NCBI GenBank assembly: GCA_016202695.1
Contig: JACQOE010000029.1
Coordinates: 1 to 61,331, forward strand
From: Pseudomonadota bacterium
GTDB taxonomy: Bacteria; Pseudomonadota; Alphaproteobacteria; JACQOE01
Length of the DNA stretch: 61,331 bases
Direction: 5' to 3'
The notes beneath the pieces were generated by a model. That model saw only the letters and a list, made by a program, of their open reading frames with translations. It was not told the origin of the DNA and did not search any database. This document shows, piece by piece, positions 26,653 through 38,081 of this stretch. Every line of letters starts with the position of its first letter. The stretch's first letter is position 1. The translations under genes and the position numbers were made by a program.

Positions 26653-27452
26653 CCGTGACCGCCCCCCGCCTGACCCTGGCGCCGCTCAGCCATGCGCGTG
26701 GCGTCGACCACGGCTTCTTCGGCCGCGACGGCGGCGTCAGCGAGGGCGTCTATGCGTCCCTCAACTGCGGGATCGGGTCCAAGGACGTTGCCGAGCGGGT
26801 GGCCGAGAACCGCCGCCGCGCCGCGGCGGCCCTCGGCCTCGGGCCGGAGGCCCTGGCCACCGGCTACCAGCGCCACACCACCCTGGTCGCGACCGTCGAC
26901 GAGCCCTGGCCGGCGGGCCAGAGGCCGACCGTCGACGGCCTGGTCACCGCCCGGCGCGGCCTCGGACTCGGCATCCTTACTGCCGACTGCGCCCCGGTGC
27001 TGTTCGCCGACGCGCGCGCGGGCGTGGTGGGGGCGGCGCACGCCGGCTGGCGGGGGGCCAAGGCGGGCGTGATCGAGGCGGTGATCGCAGCCATGGAGGG
27101 GCTGGGGGCGAGCCGGCCCCGGATCGTCGCCGCGGTGGGGCCCTGCATCGGCCGCGAGTCCTACGAGGTGGGCGAGGAGTTCGAGGCCGAGTTCCTCGCC
27201 GAGGAGACGACCAACGCCGACTTCTTCCGGCCCGGGGCCCACGCCGACAAGCGCCTCTTCGACCTCGCCGGCTACGCGCTCAGGCGGCTCGAGCGGGCCG
27301 GCATCGCCGACGCCGCGGCGGCGCGCCGCGACACCCTCGCCGATCCCGGCTACTTCAGCTACCGCCGGGCGCGGCGGGAGGGCGCGCCCGACTTCGGCCG
27401 CCTGATCTCGCTCGTCGCCCTTGATGCCCGGAACGCATGCCCCACATCCTGA
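26649..27452 (+). CDS. pgeF: PgeF/YfiH multicopper-oxidase-like laccase-domain protein
   Basis: 267 residues. Zinc-dependent purine nucleoside phosphorylase/adenosine deaminase or peptidoglycan-editing factor, depending on the homologue. Metal residues appear as His in YQRHTT, Cys in TADCAPVL and His in AHAGWRG; GPCIGRESYEVG is also typical. The start is GTG 26649, overlapping the midA stop. It closes the hldD-lgt-midA-pgeF operon. Confidence 0.94.
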   Translation: MTVTAPRLTLAPLSHARGVDHGFFGRDGGVSEGVYASLNCGIGSKDVAERVAENRRRAAAALGLGPEALATGYQRHTTLVATVDEPWPAGQRPTVDGLVTARRGLGLGILTADCAPVLFADARAGVVGAAHAGWRGAKAGVIEAVIAAMEGLGASRPRIVAAVGPCIGRESYEVGEEFEAEFLAEETTNADFFRPGAHADKRLFDLAGYALRRLERAGIADAAAARRDTLADPGYFSYRRARREGAPDFGRLISLVALDARNACPTS

Positions 27453-27505
27453 TCCTGGCCGCGCTCCTCCTCTTGGGCCTGGTCGCCACCTGTGCGCTCG
27501 GCTGA
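27437..27505 (+). CDS. Possible 22-aa membrane micropeptide
   Basis: The frame reads [22 protein letters not shown], a single hydrophobic helix ending near a Cys. It overlaps the 3' end of pgeF by 16 bases. No ribosome site is clear and such frames arise by chance in GC-rich DNA. Confidence 0.2.
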   Translation: MPHILILAALLLLGLVATCALG

Positions 27506-27529
27506 GCCGGAGCGGACCGTCGGCAAGAG

Positions 27530-27558
27530 TTTACATCCCCGGGAGGCGTTGCTAGATT
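27530..27558 (+). promoter_or_regulatory. Candidate prs promoter
   Basis: TTTACA (27530-27535), 17-bp spacer, TAGATT (27553-27558). Transcription would start about 45 bases before the prs ATG. A GC hairpin lies in the leader. Confidence 0.6.
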
Positions 27559-27611
27559 GCCGCCGCCCGCGGGCGGGCCGGCCGCACCGATTGGGGCAGC
27601 GGGGTTGGCGG

Positions 27612-28544
27612 ATGAAAATCGTTGCCTGCAACAGCAATCGGCCGCTTGCCGAGGCGATCTCGACTTACCTCAACCTGCCGCTGACGAAGGCGTTGATCCG
27701 GCGCTTCTCCGACATGGAGGTGTTCGTCGAGATCCAGGAGAACGTGCGCGGCGAGGACGTCTTCGTCGTCCAGTCGACCTCGTATCCCGCCAACGACAAC
27801 CTGCTGGAGCTCCTGGTCACCCTCGACGCGCTCAAGCGCGGCTCGGCGCGGCGAGTCACCGCGGTGATCCCCTACTTCGGATACGCCCGCCAGGACCGCA
27901 AGTCGGGCCCCCGCACGCCGATCTCAGCCAAGCTGGTCGCCAATCTCATCACCGTCGCCGGCGCCAACCGCGTGCTCACCCTCGATCTGCACGCCGGGCA
28001 GATCCAGGGCTTCTTCGACATCCCGCTCGACAACCTCTATTCCGCGCCGGTGTTCGTCAAGGACATCAAGGAGCGCTATGATACCAACGAGGTCATGATT
28101 ATATCGCCCGACGTGGGCGGCGTGGTACGGGCGCGCGGCCTTGCCCGGCGGCTCGACGCCGACCTCGCGATCATCGACAAGCGGCGCGAGCGGGCCGGGG
28201 TTTCCGAGGTGATGAACGTGATCGGCGATGTCTCCGAGCGGCGCTGCATCCTGGTCGACGACATCGTCGATTCCGCCGGCACTCTCTGCAACGCGGCCGC
28301 GGCCCTGATCGGGCACGGAGCGAAGTCGGTGGCGGCCTACGTTACACACGGCGTGCTCTCGGGCGGGGCGGTGGCGCGGGTCGCCTCGTCGCCGATCGAG
28401 AGCCTGGTCGCCACCGACAGCATCCTTGCGACCGAGGCGGTGCGGGTCTCGCACAACATCCGCCAGATCTCGATCGCGCCGCTGATGGCCGAGGCGATCC
28501 TCTCCATCAGCGAGGAACGGTCGGTTTCCCGACTGTTCGACTGA
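27612..28544 (+). CDS. prs: Ribose-phosphate pyrophosphokinase
   Basis: 310 residues. It makes PRPP from ribose 5-phosphate and ATP for nucleotide, His and Trp synthesis. Class I Prs features: [49 protein letters not shown], flexible-loop DKRRERAG and PRPP loop [15 protein letters not shown] 27612 (MKIVACNSN) starts the conserved region; the longer upstream frame is rejected. Confidence 0.97.
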   Translation: MKIVACNSNRPLAEAISTYLNLPLTKALIRRFSDMEVFVEIQENVRGEDVFVVQSTSYPANDNLLELLVTLDALKRGSARRVTAVIPYFGYARQDRKSGPRTPISAKLVANLITVAGANRVLTLDLHAGQIQGFFDIPLDNLYSAPVFVKDIKERYDTNEVMIISPDVGGVVRARGLARRLDADLAIIDKRRERAGVSEVMNVIGDVSERRCILVDDIVDSAGTLCNAAAALIGHGAKSVAAYVTHGVLSGGAVARVASSPIESLVATDSILATEAVRVSHNIRQISIAPLMAEAILSISEERSVSRLFD

Positions 28545-28546
28545 GC

Positions 28547-28599
28547 GGCCGGGTCTCGCGCCCGGCCTGACGTTTCGCCAGCACCCCTGGAGGCTGGCG
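28547..28599 (+). promoter_or_regulatory. Two consecutive hairpins between prs and rplY
   Basis: GGCCGGG/CCCGGCC (28547-28567) starts two bases after the prs stop and is followed by TGACGTTT, a weak terminator-like arrangement. CGCCAGC/GCTGGCG (28576-28599) follows, about 13 bases before the rplY ribosome site. Attenuation or processing between the two genes is possible. Confidence 0.4.
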
Positions 28600-28629
28600 C
28601 GGACCATGAGAGAAGGAGTTGGACCTGAG

Positions 28630-29340
28630 ATGACGGACGTGACCACGATCGCCGCGGCGGTGCGCGAGCGGGCCGGCAAGGGGGCAGCCCGGCAGACGCG
28701 CCGCTCCGGCCTTGTCCCCGGTGTGATCTACGGCGGCAACCAGCCGCCGGTGCTGATCTCGCTCGATCCCGCCCTGCTCGGCCGCGAGCTCAGCCGGCCG
28801 GGCTTCTATACCCGGATGGTCGATGTCGAGATCGACGGCACCAAGCACCGCGCGCTCCCCCGCGACGTGCAGTTCGACCCGGTGAGCGACCGCCCCGTTC
28901 ACATCGACTTCCTGCGGCTGACCAAGGACTCGCGGCTGCGCGTCTCGGTGCCGGTCGCGTTCGTCAACGACTCGGACTCGCCCGGCATCAAACGCGGCGG
29001 CGTGCTCAACGTGGTGCGCCACGAGGTCGAGGTGATCTGCACGCCGGAGACGCTTCCCCAGCGGCTGGTGATCGACCTGACCGGGCTCGACATCGGCGAT
29101 TCGGTCCACATCAGCCAGGTCACGCTTCCCCAGGGGGTGACCCCGGCGATCCGCGGCCGCGACTTCACGGTCGCCACCGTGGCCGCGCCCACGGTCTACC
29201 GCACCGAGGAGGAGATCGCGGCTGCGGCTGCGGCTGCGGCCGCGGCCGCGGCCGAGGCGGCGCCGGAGGGCGCCCCCGAGGCCAAGCCCGAGGCCGCCGC
29301 CGGCGAGAAGGCGGAGCCGGCGGAGAAAGAGAAGAAGTAG
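28630..29340 (+). CDS. rplY: 50S ribosomal protein L25/Ctc
   Basis: 236 residues of the long, Ctc-like form that binds 5S rRNA. L25 N-domain: AAAVRERAGKGAARQTRRSGLVPGVIYGG; then the TL5-like domain (HIDFLRL, VPVAFVNDSDSPGIKRGGVLN, DIGDSVHISQV). The tail is Ala-rich (eleven Ala in a row), then Glu/Lys/Pro-rich. ATG 28630 is preferred over 28606 as AAGGAG lies 12 bases upstream. It is followed 12 bp later by pth, a standard alphaproteobacterial order. Confidence 0.95.
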   Translation: MTDVTTIAAAVRERAGKGAARQTRRSGLVPGVIYGGNQPPVLISLDPALLGRELSRPGFYTRMVDVEIDGTKHRALPRDVQFDPVSDRPVHIDFLRLTKDSRLRVSVPVAFVNDSDSPGIKRGGVLNVVRHEVEVICTPETLPQRLVIDLTGLDIGDSVHISQVTLPQGVTPAIRGRDFTVATVAAPTVYRTEEEIAAAAAAAAAAAAEAAPEGAPEAKPEAAAGEKAEPAEKEKK

Positions 29341-29352
29341 GCCCGAGGGGAG

Positions 29353-30087
29353 ATGCTCCTCTTCGTCGGCCTCGGCAACCCCGGGCCGGAGCACGCCGGC
29401 AACCGGCACAACGTCGGCTTCATGGCGGCGGACGAAATTGTCCGCCGCCACTCGTTCGGGCCGTGGCGGTCGCGCTTCCACGGCCGGCTGTCGGAGGGCA
29501 GCCTCGCGGGCGAGAAGGTCCTGGTGCTGAAGCCGCAGACCTACATGAACGAGTCGGGCCGCGCGGTCGGAGAGGCGGTCCGGTTCCACAGGCTCGCCCC
29601 GAGCCAGGTCGTCGTCTTCCACGACGAGCTCGATCTCGTCGCCGGCAAGGTGCGAGTGAAGCTCGGGGGAGGGACCGCCGGCCACAACGGGCTCAGGAGC
29701 CTCGACGCCCATATCGGGCCCGACTTCAAGCGGGTGCGGATCGGCATCGGACATCCCGGCGACAAGCGTCGGGTCGTCGACTACGTGCTCAGGGACTTCC
29801 CCAAGTCCGCCCGGGACTGGCTGGCGCCGCTGCTGGAGGCGATCGCCGAGGCGGCGCCACTCCTCGCCAGGGGCGACGACGCGGCCTTCATGAGCAAGGT
29901 CGCGCTCCTCACGCGCAAGCAGGAGCCGACGCCCGCGCGCGCGAAGGGCGCCCATGCCAAGCGAAGAGAGGCGCCGGGCGAGGCCGAGGCGGCGGCTGAC
30001 GAGCCGGCGCCCTCGGCGCTGGGCACGGCGCTCCGGACGCTTCTCGGGCGCCGGCGACGGCGCGGGGACGGCGGCGATGGGGTTTAG
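29353..30087 (+). CDS. pth: Peptidyl-tRNA hydrolase
   Basis: 244 residues. It releases tRNA from prematurely dropped peptidyl-tRNA. Catalytic region [20 protein letters not shown] (His20-type), [18 protein letters not shown] and [17 protein letters not shown] are present. About 45 residues of basic, Ala-rich tail extend beyond the usual end. The last 11 bases overlap ychF. Confidence 0.96.
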   Translation: MLLFVGLGNPGPEHAGNRHNVGFMAADEIVRRHSFGPWRSRFHGRLSEGSLAGEKVLVLKPQTYMNESGRAVGEAVRFHRLAPSQVVVFHDELDLVAGKVRVKLGGGTAGHNGLRSLDAHIGPDFKRVRIGIGHPGDKRRVVDYVLRDFPKSARDWLAPLLEAIAEAAPLLARGDDAAFMSKVALLTRKQEPTPARAKGAHAKRREAPGEAEAAADEPAPSALGTALRTLLGRRRRRGDGGDGV

Positions 30088-31177
30088 CTGCGGCATCGTC
30101 GGCCTGCCCAACGTTGGCAAGTCGACGCTGTTCAACGCCCTCGTCGCCACGGTGCGAGCCGAGGCCGCGAACTACCCCTTCTGCACGATCGAGCCCAACG
30201 TCGGCCGGGTGGCGGTACCCGATCCCAGACTCGACGAGGTCGCCCGGCTCGCCGGCTCGCCCCGCGTCGTGCCGACCACGCTCGAATTCGTCGACATCGC
30301 CGGGCTGGTGAAGGGCGCGAGCCGGGGCGAGGGGCTCGGCAACAAGTTCCTCGCCCAGATCCGCGAGGTCGACGCGATCGCCCACGTGCTCCGCTGCTTC
30401 GAGGGCGGCGATGTGGCACACGTCATGGGCGGGATCGATCCGGTGCGCGACGCCGAAATCGTCGAGACCGAGCTTCTGCTCGCCGACCTCGAGAGCCTCG
30501 AGCGGCGCCTGGAGCCGCTCATCAAGCGGGCCCGGGGCGGCGAGGCCGAGGCCAGGGCGACGCTCGCCGTGGCGGAACCGGTGCTGGCTGAGCTCCGGCG
30601 GGGCGTTCCCGCGCGGCGCGTCGCCCTCAGGTCCGAACAGGCCGAGACCTTCCGGCGCTTGCAGCTCCTCACCGCGAAGCCGGTGCTCTATGTCTGCAAC
30701 GTCGACGAGGCCGCCGCCGCGACCGGCAACGACCACTCGCGGGCGGTCATGGCCTTCGCCGCCGGGGCGGGCGCCGGCACGGTGGTGATCTCGGCGGCAA
30801 TCGAGGCCGAAATCGCGAGCCTCCCGGACGAGGCCGAGCGCCAGGACTTCCTCGCCAGCCTCGGGCTCGAGGAGACCGGGCTCAAGCGGATGATCCATGC
30901 CGGCTACGCCCTCCTCGACCTCGTCACCTTCTTCACCGCCGGGCCGAAGGAGGCGCGGGCCTGGACCGTGAAGCGCGGCGCCAGCGCCTACGAGGCGGCC
31001 GGGCTCATCCATACCGACTTTCAGCGCGGATTCATTTGCGCCGAGGTCATTTCTTATGACGATTTCCGAGCTTGTGGCGGCGAGCCGGGGGCGCGGGAAG
31101 CGGGGCGCGCCCGCCAGGAGGGCCGCGACTACGTGGTCAAGGACGGCGACGTAATTCTTTTCCGCTTCAACGTCTGA
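30077..31177 (+). CDS. ychF: Redox-regulated ATPase YchF
   Basis: 366-residue Obg-family protein that prefers ATP and binds ribosomes. G1 [29 protein letters not shown] (G3 region), NVDE in place of NKxD (the ATP-specific change), a coiled-coil insertion, and the C-terminal TGS-like [38 protein letters not shown] 30077 lies within the end of pth. Confidence 0.96.
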   Translation: MGFSCGIVGLPNVGKSTLFNALVATVRAEAANYPFCTIEPNVGRVAVPDPRLDEVARLAGSPRVVPTTLEFVDIAGLVKGASRGEGLGNKFLAQIREVDAIAHVLRCFEGGDVAHVMGGIDPVRDAEIVETELLLADLESLERRLEPLIKRARGGEAEARATLAVAEPVLAELRRGVPARRVALRSEQAETFRRLQLLTAKPVLYVCNVDEAAAATGNDHSRAVMAFAAGAGAGTVVISAAIEAEIASLPDEAERQDFLASLGLEETGLKRMIHAGYALLDLVTFFTAGPKEARAWTVKRGASAYEAAGLIHTDFQRGFICAEVISYDDFRACGGEPGAREAGRARQEGRDYVVKDGDVILFRFNV

Positions 31178-31286
31178 GGCGCCGGGCTCCGTCCGCCCGC
31201 GCGCTTTTGACAGGAGCCCCGCCGGCGTTGCATCCTCGCCGTCTCTCACGCGTTCTCGATCGCCAACGAATCGAAGGGGGGTGACC

Positions 31287-31958
31287 ATGGGCAAGATGGT
31301 GAGACTGACCGCGACCGACGGCCACAAGCTCGGCGCCTATCTCGCCGGCCCCGCGCCGAAGCGGGGCGGGCGGGCGATCGTCGTCATCCAGGAGATCTTC
31401 GGCATCAACCGGCACATGCGCGGGGTGTGCGACCGCTTCGCCGCGCAGGGGTTCACCGCGATCGCGCCGGCGCTCTTCGACCGGGTGAAGCCGGGCATCG
31501 CGCTCGGCTACGGGCCAGAGGACATCGAGCAAGGCCGGAACTTGCGCGCCCAGGTTGGCAACGACAATGCGGTCCGCGACATGGCCGCCGCGGCCGTCCA
31601 CGTAGCGGCGGCGTCGAAGACGGCGGTCGTGGGCTACTGCTGGGGCGGGTCCATCGCCTGGCTGGGCGCGACTCGCCTCGATTTCGATGCCGCCGTCTGC
31701 TACTACGGCGGCCAGATCGTCGACTACCGTTACGAAACCCCGTCCTGCCCGGTGATGTTTCACTTCGGCGACCAGGACCAGTCGATCCCGATGAAGGCGG
31801 TCAAGCTGACCCAGAAGGCACACCCGCGGCAGAAATGCTTCGTCTACAAGGGCGCGGGACACGGGTTCAACTGCGAGGACCGCTCGGCCTACGCGCCCGG
31901 GGCCGCGGCCGTCGCCCTCAAGCGCACGCTCGCCTTCCTCAAGCGCCGGCTCGCCTGA
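31287..31958 (+). CDS. Dienelactone hydrolase family protein
   Basis: 223-residue alpha/beta hydrolase. Nucleophile Cys in GYCWGG, acid Asp in FGDQDQSIP and His in GAGHGFNC form the Cys-Asp-His triad of dienelactone hydrolases; the Glu in QEIFGIN is also conserved. ATG 31287 has an excellent GAAGGGGGGTG ribosome site. No aromatic-degradation genes adjoin, so the natural substrate is unknown. Confidence 0.91.
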   Translation: MGKMVRLTATDGHKLGAYLAGPAPKRGGRAIVVIQEIFGINRHMRGVCDRFAAQGFTAIAPALFDRVKPGIALGYGPEDIEQGRNLRAQVGNDNAVRDMAAAAVHVAAASKTAVVGYCWGGSIAWLGATRLDFDAAVCYYGGQIVDYRYETPSCPVMFHFGDQDQSIPMKAVKLTQKAHPRQKCFVYKGAGHGFNCEDRSAYAPGAAAVALKRTLAFLKRRLA

Positions 31959-32010
31959 AGGCTCGCCGGCCACCGCCGAGCGGGAGGCGGCCGCCGCGGC
32001 GGGCGCCCTC

Positions 32011-32865
32011 TCAGCTCTTGGCGGAGAACTCGAGCAGCACCCCGTGCGCGTGCCGCGGGGGTATGCAGAGGCCGGCGTCCACGCAGCCCATCACCTCCAC
32101 CCCGTTGGCGTTGAACCACGCCGCGCACTTCGCCGCGTCCGCCACCTCGATCTCGAGGGCGACCAGCGCCGGCGGCGGCGGCGGATCGAACACCACCTCG
32201 GGATGAAGCACGAGGAAATCGTCGGGAGGGCTCAGGAAGATCACCCCGTGGTGCGTATGCACGGTGAGCGTGCGGTCGGTGGTGACCGTCGAGCCGGCGC
32301 CGAAGATCGCCTCGAAGGCGTCGCGCGCGGCCTCGGGCTGCTCGACCACCGCGGTGACCGCCGAGATGCCGATCGCGCCGTTGGGATGAACGACCCACTC
32401 GGGCCGGCGCAGCCGCTCGGGAGTCAGGTGCTCGACGATCACTGAGGGCACCCCCGGCGCGGCCTCGGGCGGCACTTGGATGACCTTGACCCGGATCTCG
32501 ACCGTACCCTCGGGATCGTCGATCTCGCGCGAGAGGGCCTTGGGGGCGTCGACCGGAACCCCCGCCTCCCGCAGCCGCCGGTAGCACGCCTCGGCGTCCG
32601 GGGTCGCCAGCGCCAGCTTTAACAGCCCCTCGCCCCGCTGGTCGAGGAAGGTGTCGAGGTTGTTCGAGAACAGCGTCGGATCGACGAGGCCGAGGATCTC
32701 GATGTAGTCGGTCGGAAACATCGCACAGTGGTTGGCCGTTCCCCAGCCGCGGTGCGCGCCCTTGGGCGTGAGCGCAAAGCCGAGCCGCGCGAAGGTGGCG
32801 TGCGCCGCCACGAGGTCGCGAACGCCGATGATCGGATGGTCGAAGCCGGTGATTTCGCCTTGCAT
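32011..32865 (-). CDS. VOC-family (glyoxalase-like) protein
   Basis: 284 residues with two betaalphabetabetabeta-type modules: GFDHPIIGVRDLVAAHATFARLGFALTPKGAHRGWGTANHCAMF at the N-terminus and a second half ending GVEVMGCVDAGLCIPPRHAHGVLLEF. It matches the Glyoxalase-like (pfam13468-type) subgroup by pattern. His and Glu residues in usual metal positions are present in part. The start ATG 32865 is chosen because homology begins there; the longer open frame upstream is antisense-type sequence. It is 68 bp from mtnP on the same strand. Confidence 0.8.
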   Translation of the reverse strand: MQGEITGFDHPIIGVRDLVAAHATFARLGFALTPKGAHRGWGTANHCAMFPTDYIEILGLVDPTLFSNNLDTFLDQRGEGLLKLALATPDAEACYRRLREAGVPVDAPKALSREIDDPEGTVEIRVKVIQVPPEAAPGVPSVIVEHLTPERLRRPEWVVHPNGAIGISAVTAVVEQPEAARDAFEAIFGAGSTVTTDRTLTVHTHHGVIFLSPPDDFLVLHPEVVFDPPPPPALVALEIEVADAAKCAAWFNANGVEVMGCVDAGLCIPPRHAHGVLLEFSAKS

Positions 32866-32933
32866 CGCCGCATTCTGGAAGCGGACAGGGGGAATGTAAA
32901 GCGGCCCCAACGGCGGTCGCGCCGCCCGGAAAC

Positions 32934-33821
<888 letters not shown>

Positions 33822-33852
33822 CGCTCGCCCTCCGCGCCGGGGCGCCGTCGGC

Positions 33853-34614
33853 CTAGTGCAGGTCCGACCACACCTTGCGCTTGCTGGCGTAAAGGAGGCC
33901 GGTAAGCACCAGCAGGAACAGAATGACCTTGATCCCGAGGCGCTTGCGTTCCTCGAGGTCGGGTTCGGACGCCCAGGCCAGGAAGGTGGTGACGTCGGCC
34001 GCCATCTGCTCGACGGTCGCCGGCGTGCCGTCGGCGAACTCGACCGCACCCTCGGCGAGCGGCGGCGGCATCGCGATCTGCCGGCCGGCGAAGTAGGGAT
34101 TGTAGCTCATCCCCTCCATCAGCTCCATGCCCTCGGGCGGGTCGGCATAGCCGACGAGCAGCGCGTAAAGGTAATCGGCCCCGCCCTTGCGCGCCTTGGT
34201 GATCAGCGAGAGATCGGGCGGCAACGCCCCGTTGTTGGCCGCCCGCGCCACCTGGGCGTTGGCGAAGGGCGAGACGAAGTGGTCGCTCGGCAGCGCCGGC
34301 CGGGTGAACATTTCGCCGGCGTCGTTGGGGCCGTCCTGCACCTCCTTCCCGGCGGCGAAGGCCTTGACCTCGTCATCGGCATAGCCGAGCGCGGCGAGGT
34401 CGCGGTAGTGCACGAGCTTGAGCGAGTGGCAGGCGGCGCAGACCTGCTGATAGACCTGGAAGCCTCGCTGCTGGGCGGCGCGGTCGAAGACGCCGAAAAC
34501 GCCGCTGAACGACCAATCCTGTGCCGCCGGCCGCGACTGCTCGACCGCCCAGGCCGGATTTGCGGAAAGGGCGAAGAGGAACGCCGCCGCGCCCGCCATA
34601 AGCTTGCCCCGCAT
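33853..34614 (-). CDS. petC: Cytochrome c1 of the bc1 complex
   Basis: 253 residues. Signal peptide (about 1-23, cleavage near PAWA), heme c motif VCAACHSL (CxxCH), Met-ligand region around QIAMPPPL, and a C-terminal membrane anchor (IKVILFLLVLTGLLYAS). The ATG at 34614 overlaps the petB stop by one base (TGATG); a GTG one codon earlier is possible. Third gene of petABC. Confidence 0.96.
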   Translation of the reverse strand: MRGKLMAGAAAFLFALSANPAWAVEQSRPAAQDWSFSGVFGVFDRAAQQRGFQVYQQVCAACHSLKLVHYRDLAALGYADDEVKAFAAGKEVQDGPNDAGEMFTRPALPSDHFVSPFANAQVARAANNGALPPDLSLITKARKGGADYLYALLVGYADPPEGMELMEGMSYNPYFAGRQIAMPPPLAEGAVEFADGTPATVEQMAADVTTFLAWASEPDLEERKRLGIKVILFLLVLTGLLYASKRKVWSDLH

Positions 34615-35870
34615 CACGCCTTCTCCATCGGCTTGGGAGTCGCCCCCACGGCCGCCCCGCCGCCGCCCAGCACCGGAGCACCGATGCTCTCGGGCAGCGG
34701 CCGCGGCCGCTCGAGCCAGCCCACCAGGGGCACCAGGATCAGGAAGTGGACGAAGTAATAGGCAGTGGCGATCCGCCCGATCACGATGTAGACGCCCTCG
34801 GGCCGGTTCGCCCCCACCCAGCCGAGCGCGATGCAGTCGACGACCAGTATCCAGAAGAGCTGCTTGTAGATCGGCCGGAAGCGCGCGCTCTTGACCTTCG
34901 AGGTGTCAAGCCAGGGCAGCACGAACAGGATCAGGATCGAAGCGAACATCAGCACCACCCCGCCCAGCTTGTTCGGCACCGCCCGCAGGATCGCGTAGAA
35001 GGGCAGCAGGTACCACTCCGGCACGATCTGGTGGGGCGTGACCATGGGGTCGGCGGGGATGTAGTTGTCGGGTTCGGTGAAGAAGTTGGGGGCGAAAAAC
35101 ACGAAGGCGAGGTAAACCAGCAGCAGCACCGCCATCCCGAACATGTCCTTGGCGGTGTAATAGGGGTGGAAGGGGATGGTGTCCTGCGGCCCCTTGACGT
35201 CGATCCCGAGCGGGTTGTTGGACTTGTGGGTGTGCAACGCCCAAAGGTGCAAGAACACGAGCCCGAAAATGACGAACGGCAGCAGGTAGTGGAGCGAGAA
35301 GAAGCGGTTGAGGGTCGGGTTGTCGACCGAGAATCCTCCCCACAGCCAGTGGACGACGCTCTCGCCCACCACGGGGAAAGCGCTGAACAGGTTGGTGATC
35401 ACGGTCGCCGCCCAGAAGCTCATCTGCCCCCAGGGCAGCACATAGCCCATGAAGGCGGTCGCCATCATCAGGATCAGGATCACCACGCCCAGCATCCACA
35501 AGAGCTCGCGCGGCGCCTTGTACGAGCCGTAATAGAGGCCGCGGAAGACATGGATGTAGACAACCAGGAAGAACATCGAGCCGCCGTTCATGTGCAGGTA
35601 GCGGATCAGCCAGCCGTAATTCACGTCGCGCATGATCCGCTCGACGCTGACGAACGCCAAGTCGACGTGCGGCGTGTAGTGCATCGCCAGCATCACCCCG
35701 GTGACGATCATGACCACCAGCAGGAAGCCGGCGAGCGATCCGAAGTTCCACCAATAGTTCAGGTTCCGCGGCGTCGGGTAGTCGACCAGATCGTGGTGGA
35801 TCAGGGTGAAAATCGGCATCCGGTAGTCGATCCACCGGACGATCGGGTTCTTCCACTGAGGTGCGCTCAT
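34614..35870 (-). CDS. petB: Cytochrome b of the bc1 complex
   Basis: 418 residues with eight membrane helices. Heme-ligand regions ([54 protein letters not shown]) and the Qo PEWY motif ([21 protein letters not shown]) are present. It starts after petA with about 11 bp spacing and is coupled to petC. It oxidises ubiquinol in the respiratory chain. Confidence 0.97.
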   Translation of the reverse strand: MSAPQWKNPIVRWIDYRMPIFTLIHHDLVDYPTPRNLNYWWNFGSLAGFLLVVMIVTGVMLAMHYTPHVDLAFVSVERIMRDVNYGWLIRYLHMNGGSMFFLVVYIHVFRGLYYGSYKAPRELLWMLGVVILILMMATAFMGYVLPWGQMSFWAATVITNLFSAFPVVGESVVHWLWGGFSVDNPTLNRFFSLHYLLPFVIFGLVFLHLWALHTHKSNNPLGIDVKGPQDTIPFHPYYTAKDMFGMAVLLLVYLAFVFFAPNFFTEPDNYIPADPMVTPHQIVPEWYLLPFYAILRAVPNKLGGVVLMFASILILFVLPWLDTSKVKSARFRPIYKQLFWILVVDCIALGWVGANRPEGVYIVIGRIATAYYFVHFLILVPLVGWLERPRPLPESIGAPVLGGGGAAVGATPKPMEKA

Positions 35871-35881
35871 CGCCCGGCCCC

Positions 35882-36439
35882 CTATCCGATGCGGATCCTG
35901 CCGTCGTCGACGAACTGGTACGGCGGCAGATCCAGGTTCCTCGGCGCCGGGCCCTTGCGGATGCGCCCCGAGGTGTCGTAGTGCGAGCCGTGGCAGGGAC
36001 AGAACCAGCCGCCGTAATCGCCGCGCGGGTCGCCCGGCCTCTGGCCGAGCGGAATGCATCCGAGGTGCGTACAGATGCCGATCTGGATCAGCCACTCGGG
36101 CTTTTTCACCCGCGCCGAATCGGGCTGCGGATCGGGGAGGTCGGCGAGGTTCACGTTGGCCGCGGATTCGATCTCGACAGCGGTCCGCCGACGCACGAAC
36201 ACCGGCTTGCCGCGCCAGGTTACGGTGATCGCCTGACCGACCTCGATCGGCGACAGATCGACGTCGGCGGTGGACAGCGCCAGCACGTCGCGCGAGGGGT
36301 TCATGAAGTCGATGAACGGCCAGATGGCGATCACGGTGCCGGCCGCGGCCATGGCGCCCGTCGCCAGGTAAAGGAAGTCGCGCCGGGTCTCGCCGCCTTC
36401 CTCCAGGGTCGGACCCCCGGACGACGTGTGTTCTGCCAT
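35882..36439 (-). CDS. petA: Rieske iron-sulfur subunit of the bc1 complex
   Basis: 185 residues. Tat-type N-terminus with [18 protein letters not shown] (twin Arg, then the membrane helix), and cluster-binding boxes CTHLGC and CPCHGSHYD. The ribosome site AAGGAGAGG precedes ATG 36439. First gene of petABC; a promoter is predicted at 36572-36600 with a leader of about 125 bases. Confidence 0.97.
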   Translation of the reverse strand: MAEHTSSGGPTLEEGGETRRDFLYLATGAMAAAGTVIAIWPFIDFMNPSRDVLALSTADVDLSPIEVGQAITVTWRGKPVFVRRRTAVEIESAANVNLADLPDPQPDSARVKKPEWLIQIGICTHLGCIPLGQRPGDPRGDYGGWFCPCHGSHYDTSGRIRKGPAPRNLDLPPYQFVDDGRIRIG

Positions 36440-36571
36440 GTCGGTACCTCTCCTTCGTCCGCGCAAGGTGGGAGCGCGGCCCCAAGATGTTGGATCGGCT
36501 CGCTCGACTGCTCCGGTGGCGGCGGTCCCCGGCTCCCCTCGCCGGAATGGACCCCCCCGCGGGGCGCCTCC

Positions 36572-36600
36572 ATATAATCCAAGACGTGCTGATGCGACAA
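36572..36600 (-). promoter_or_regulatory. Candidate petABC promoter
   Basis: Minus strand TTGTCG (36595-36600), 17-bp spacer, TTATAT (36572-36577). It lies between divergent petA and trmL. Confidence 0.55.
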
Positions 36601-36649
36601 GGGTAAGTGGGTCGCGCCCGGCCACGCCCCAATCCCCGGTTCGGTGCCC

Positions 36650-37123
36650 ATGCGCCTCGCCCTCTTCGAGCCCGACATCCCCCAGAACGCCGGCGCCATC
36701 ATCCGCCTCGGCGCCTGCCTCGGCGTGGCCATCGACGTGATCGAGCCCTGCGGATTCCTGTTCGACGACCGCCGCCTCAGGCGGGCTGGGCTCGACTATC
36801 TCGACCTCGCCGAGGTGGTGCGGCACCGTTCGTGGCCGGCCTTCCTCGCCGCCCGCGCCGCGACCCGCGGCCGGCTCGTGCTGGTGACCACCGGCGGCGA
36901 AACCGTCTACGCCGAGTTCGCCTTTCGCGCCGACGACGTGATCCTGGTGGGGCGCGAGAGCGACGGCGCCCCCGCCCACGTGCACGCGACGGCCGACGCG
37001 CGCCTGCGCATCCCGATGGTTGCCGGCCGGCGCTCGCTCAACGTCGCCCAGGCCGCGGCGATCGCGCTCGCCGAGGCCCTGCGCCAGACCGGAGGATTGC
37101 CGAGGGAGGAGAGGCCGAGATGA
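36650..37123 (+). CDS. trmL: tRNA (cytidine(34)-2'-O)-methyltransferase TrmL
   Basis: 157-residue SPOUT enzyme that methylates the wobble ribose of tRNA-Leu. [26 protein letters not shown], the [11 protein letters not shown] loop and the knot motif [23 protein letters not shown] fit TrmL. ATG 36650 is preferred to GTG 36644. It overlaps the hemF start by 4 bp. Confidence 0.94.
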   Translation: MRLALFEPDIPQNAGAIIRLGACLGVAIDVIEPCGFLFDDRRLRRAGLDYLDLAEVVRHRSWPAFLAARAATRGRLVLVTTGGETVYAEFAFRADDVILVGRESDGAPAHVHATADARLRIPMVAGRRSLNVAQAAAIALAEALRQTGGLPREERPR

Positions 37124-37992
37124 CCCATCCCGCCGAGAGCGCCGAGTGGGGCGCGCGCGAGGACCGCGCCCGGGCCTGGTTCGAGGCCCTGCGCGAGCGC
37201 GTCACCGCCGCCTTCGAGGCACTCGAGGACGCGCACGCGGGACCGCTCGCCCACCTCGCTCCAGGACGGTTCGCGCGCACGGCCTGGGAGCGCCCAGGCG
37301 GGGACGCCGGTGGCGGGGTGATGGCGATCCTGCGCGGGCGGGTTTTCGAGAAGGTGGGGATCAACGTCTCCACAGTCTTCGGCAGCTTCGGCGAGGAGTT
37401 CCGCCGCCACGTCCCGGGCGCCGAGGCCGACCCTCGCTTCTGGGCGAGCGGCGTCTCGCTCGTCGCCCACCCGTGCTCGCCGCGCGTCCCCGCCGTGCAC
37501 ATGAACACCCGCATGGTCGTCACCACCCGCGGATGGTTCGGCGGCGGCGCCGACCTCACCCCCGTCTATCCGGACGACAACGACACCCGGGCCTTCCATG
37601 GCGCCCTCAAGCGCGCCTGCAATGCCCACGACCCCGGCTACTACCCGCGCTTCAAGAAGTGGTGCGACGAGTACTTCTTTCTTCCCCATCGGGGCGAGCC
37701 GCGGGGGGTGGGCGGCATCTTCTTCGACTATCTCGACGGCGGCGACTGGGAGGCGGACTTCGCCTTCGCGCGCGAGGTCGGGCTGGCCTTCCTCGAGGCC
37801 TACCCGCCGATCGTCAGGCGTCACATGGACGAGCCCTGGAGCGAGGACGAGCGCGCCCTCCAGCTCGTCAAGCGCGGCCGCTACGTGGAGTTCAACCTCC
37901 TTTACGACCGCGGCACCCAGTTCGGGCTCAAGACCGGCGGCAACCCCGAGGCGATCCTGATGTCGCTCCCGCCCGAGGTGCGCTGGCCCTAG
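37120..37992 (+). CDS. hemF: Oxygen-dependent coproporphyrinogen III oxidase
   Basis: 290 residues. It decarboxylates coproporphyrinogen III to protoporphyrinogen IX using O2. Conserved [65 protein letters not shown] and [33 protein letters not shown]. Start ATG 37120 with GGGAGGAGAGG upstream, coupled to trmL. Its presence fits an aerobic organism. Confidence 0.97.
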   Translation: MTHPAESAEWGAREDRARAWFEALRERVTAAFEALEDAHAGPLAHLAPGRFARTAWERPGGDAGGGVMAILRGRVFEKVGINVSTVFGSFGEEFRRHVPGAEADPRFWASGVSLVAHPCSPRVPAVHMNTRMVVTTRGWFGGGADLTPVYPDDNDTRAFHGALKRACNAHDPGYYPRFKKWCDEYFFLPHRGEPRGVGGIFFDYLDGGDWEADFAFAREVGLAFLEAYPPIVRRHMDEPWSEDERALQLVKRGRYVEFNLLYDRGTQFGLKTGGNPEAILMSLPPEVRWP

Positions 37993-38081
37993 CCCTTCCC
38001 GGGCCCGCCGATTGGGCTAACATGGGGCTCCAAGACCGGCATCCCCACCGCCAGAATCGGTCCACCCCCAGGGAGAGAGGC

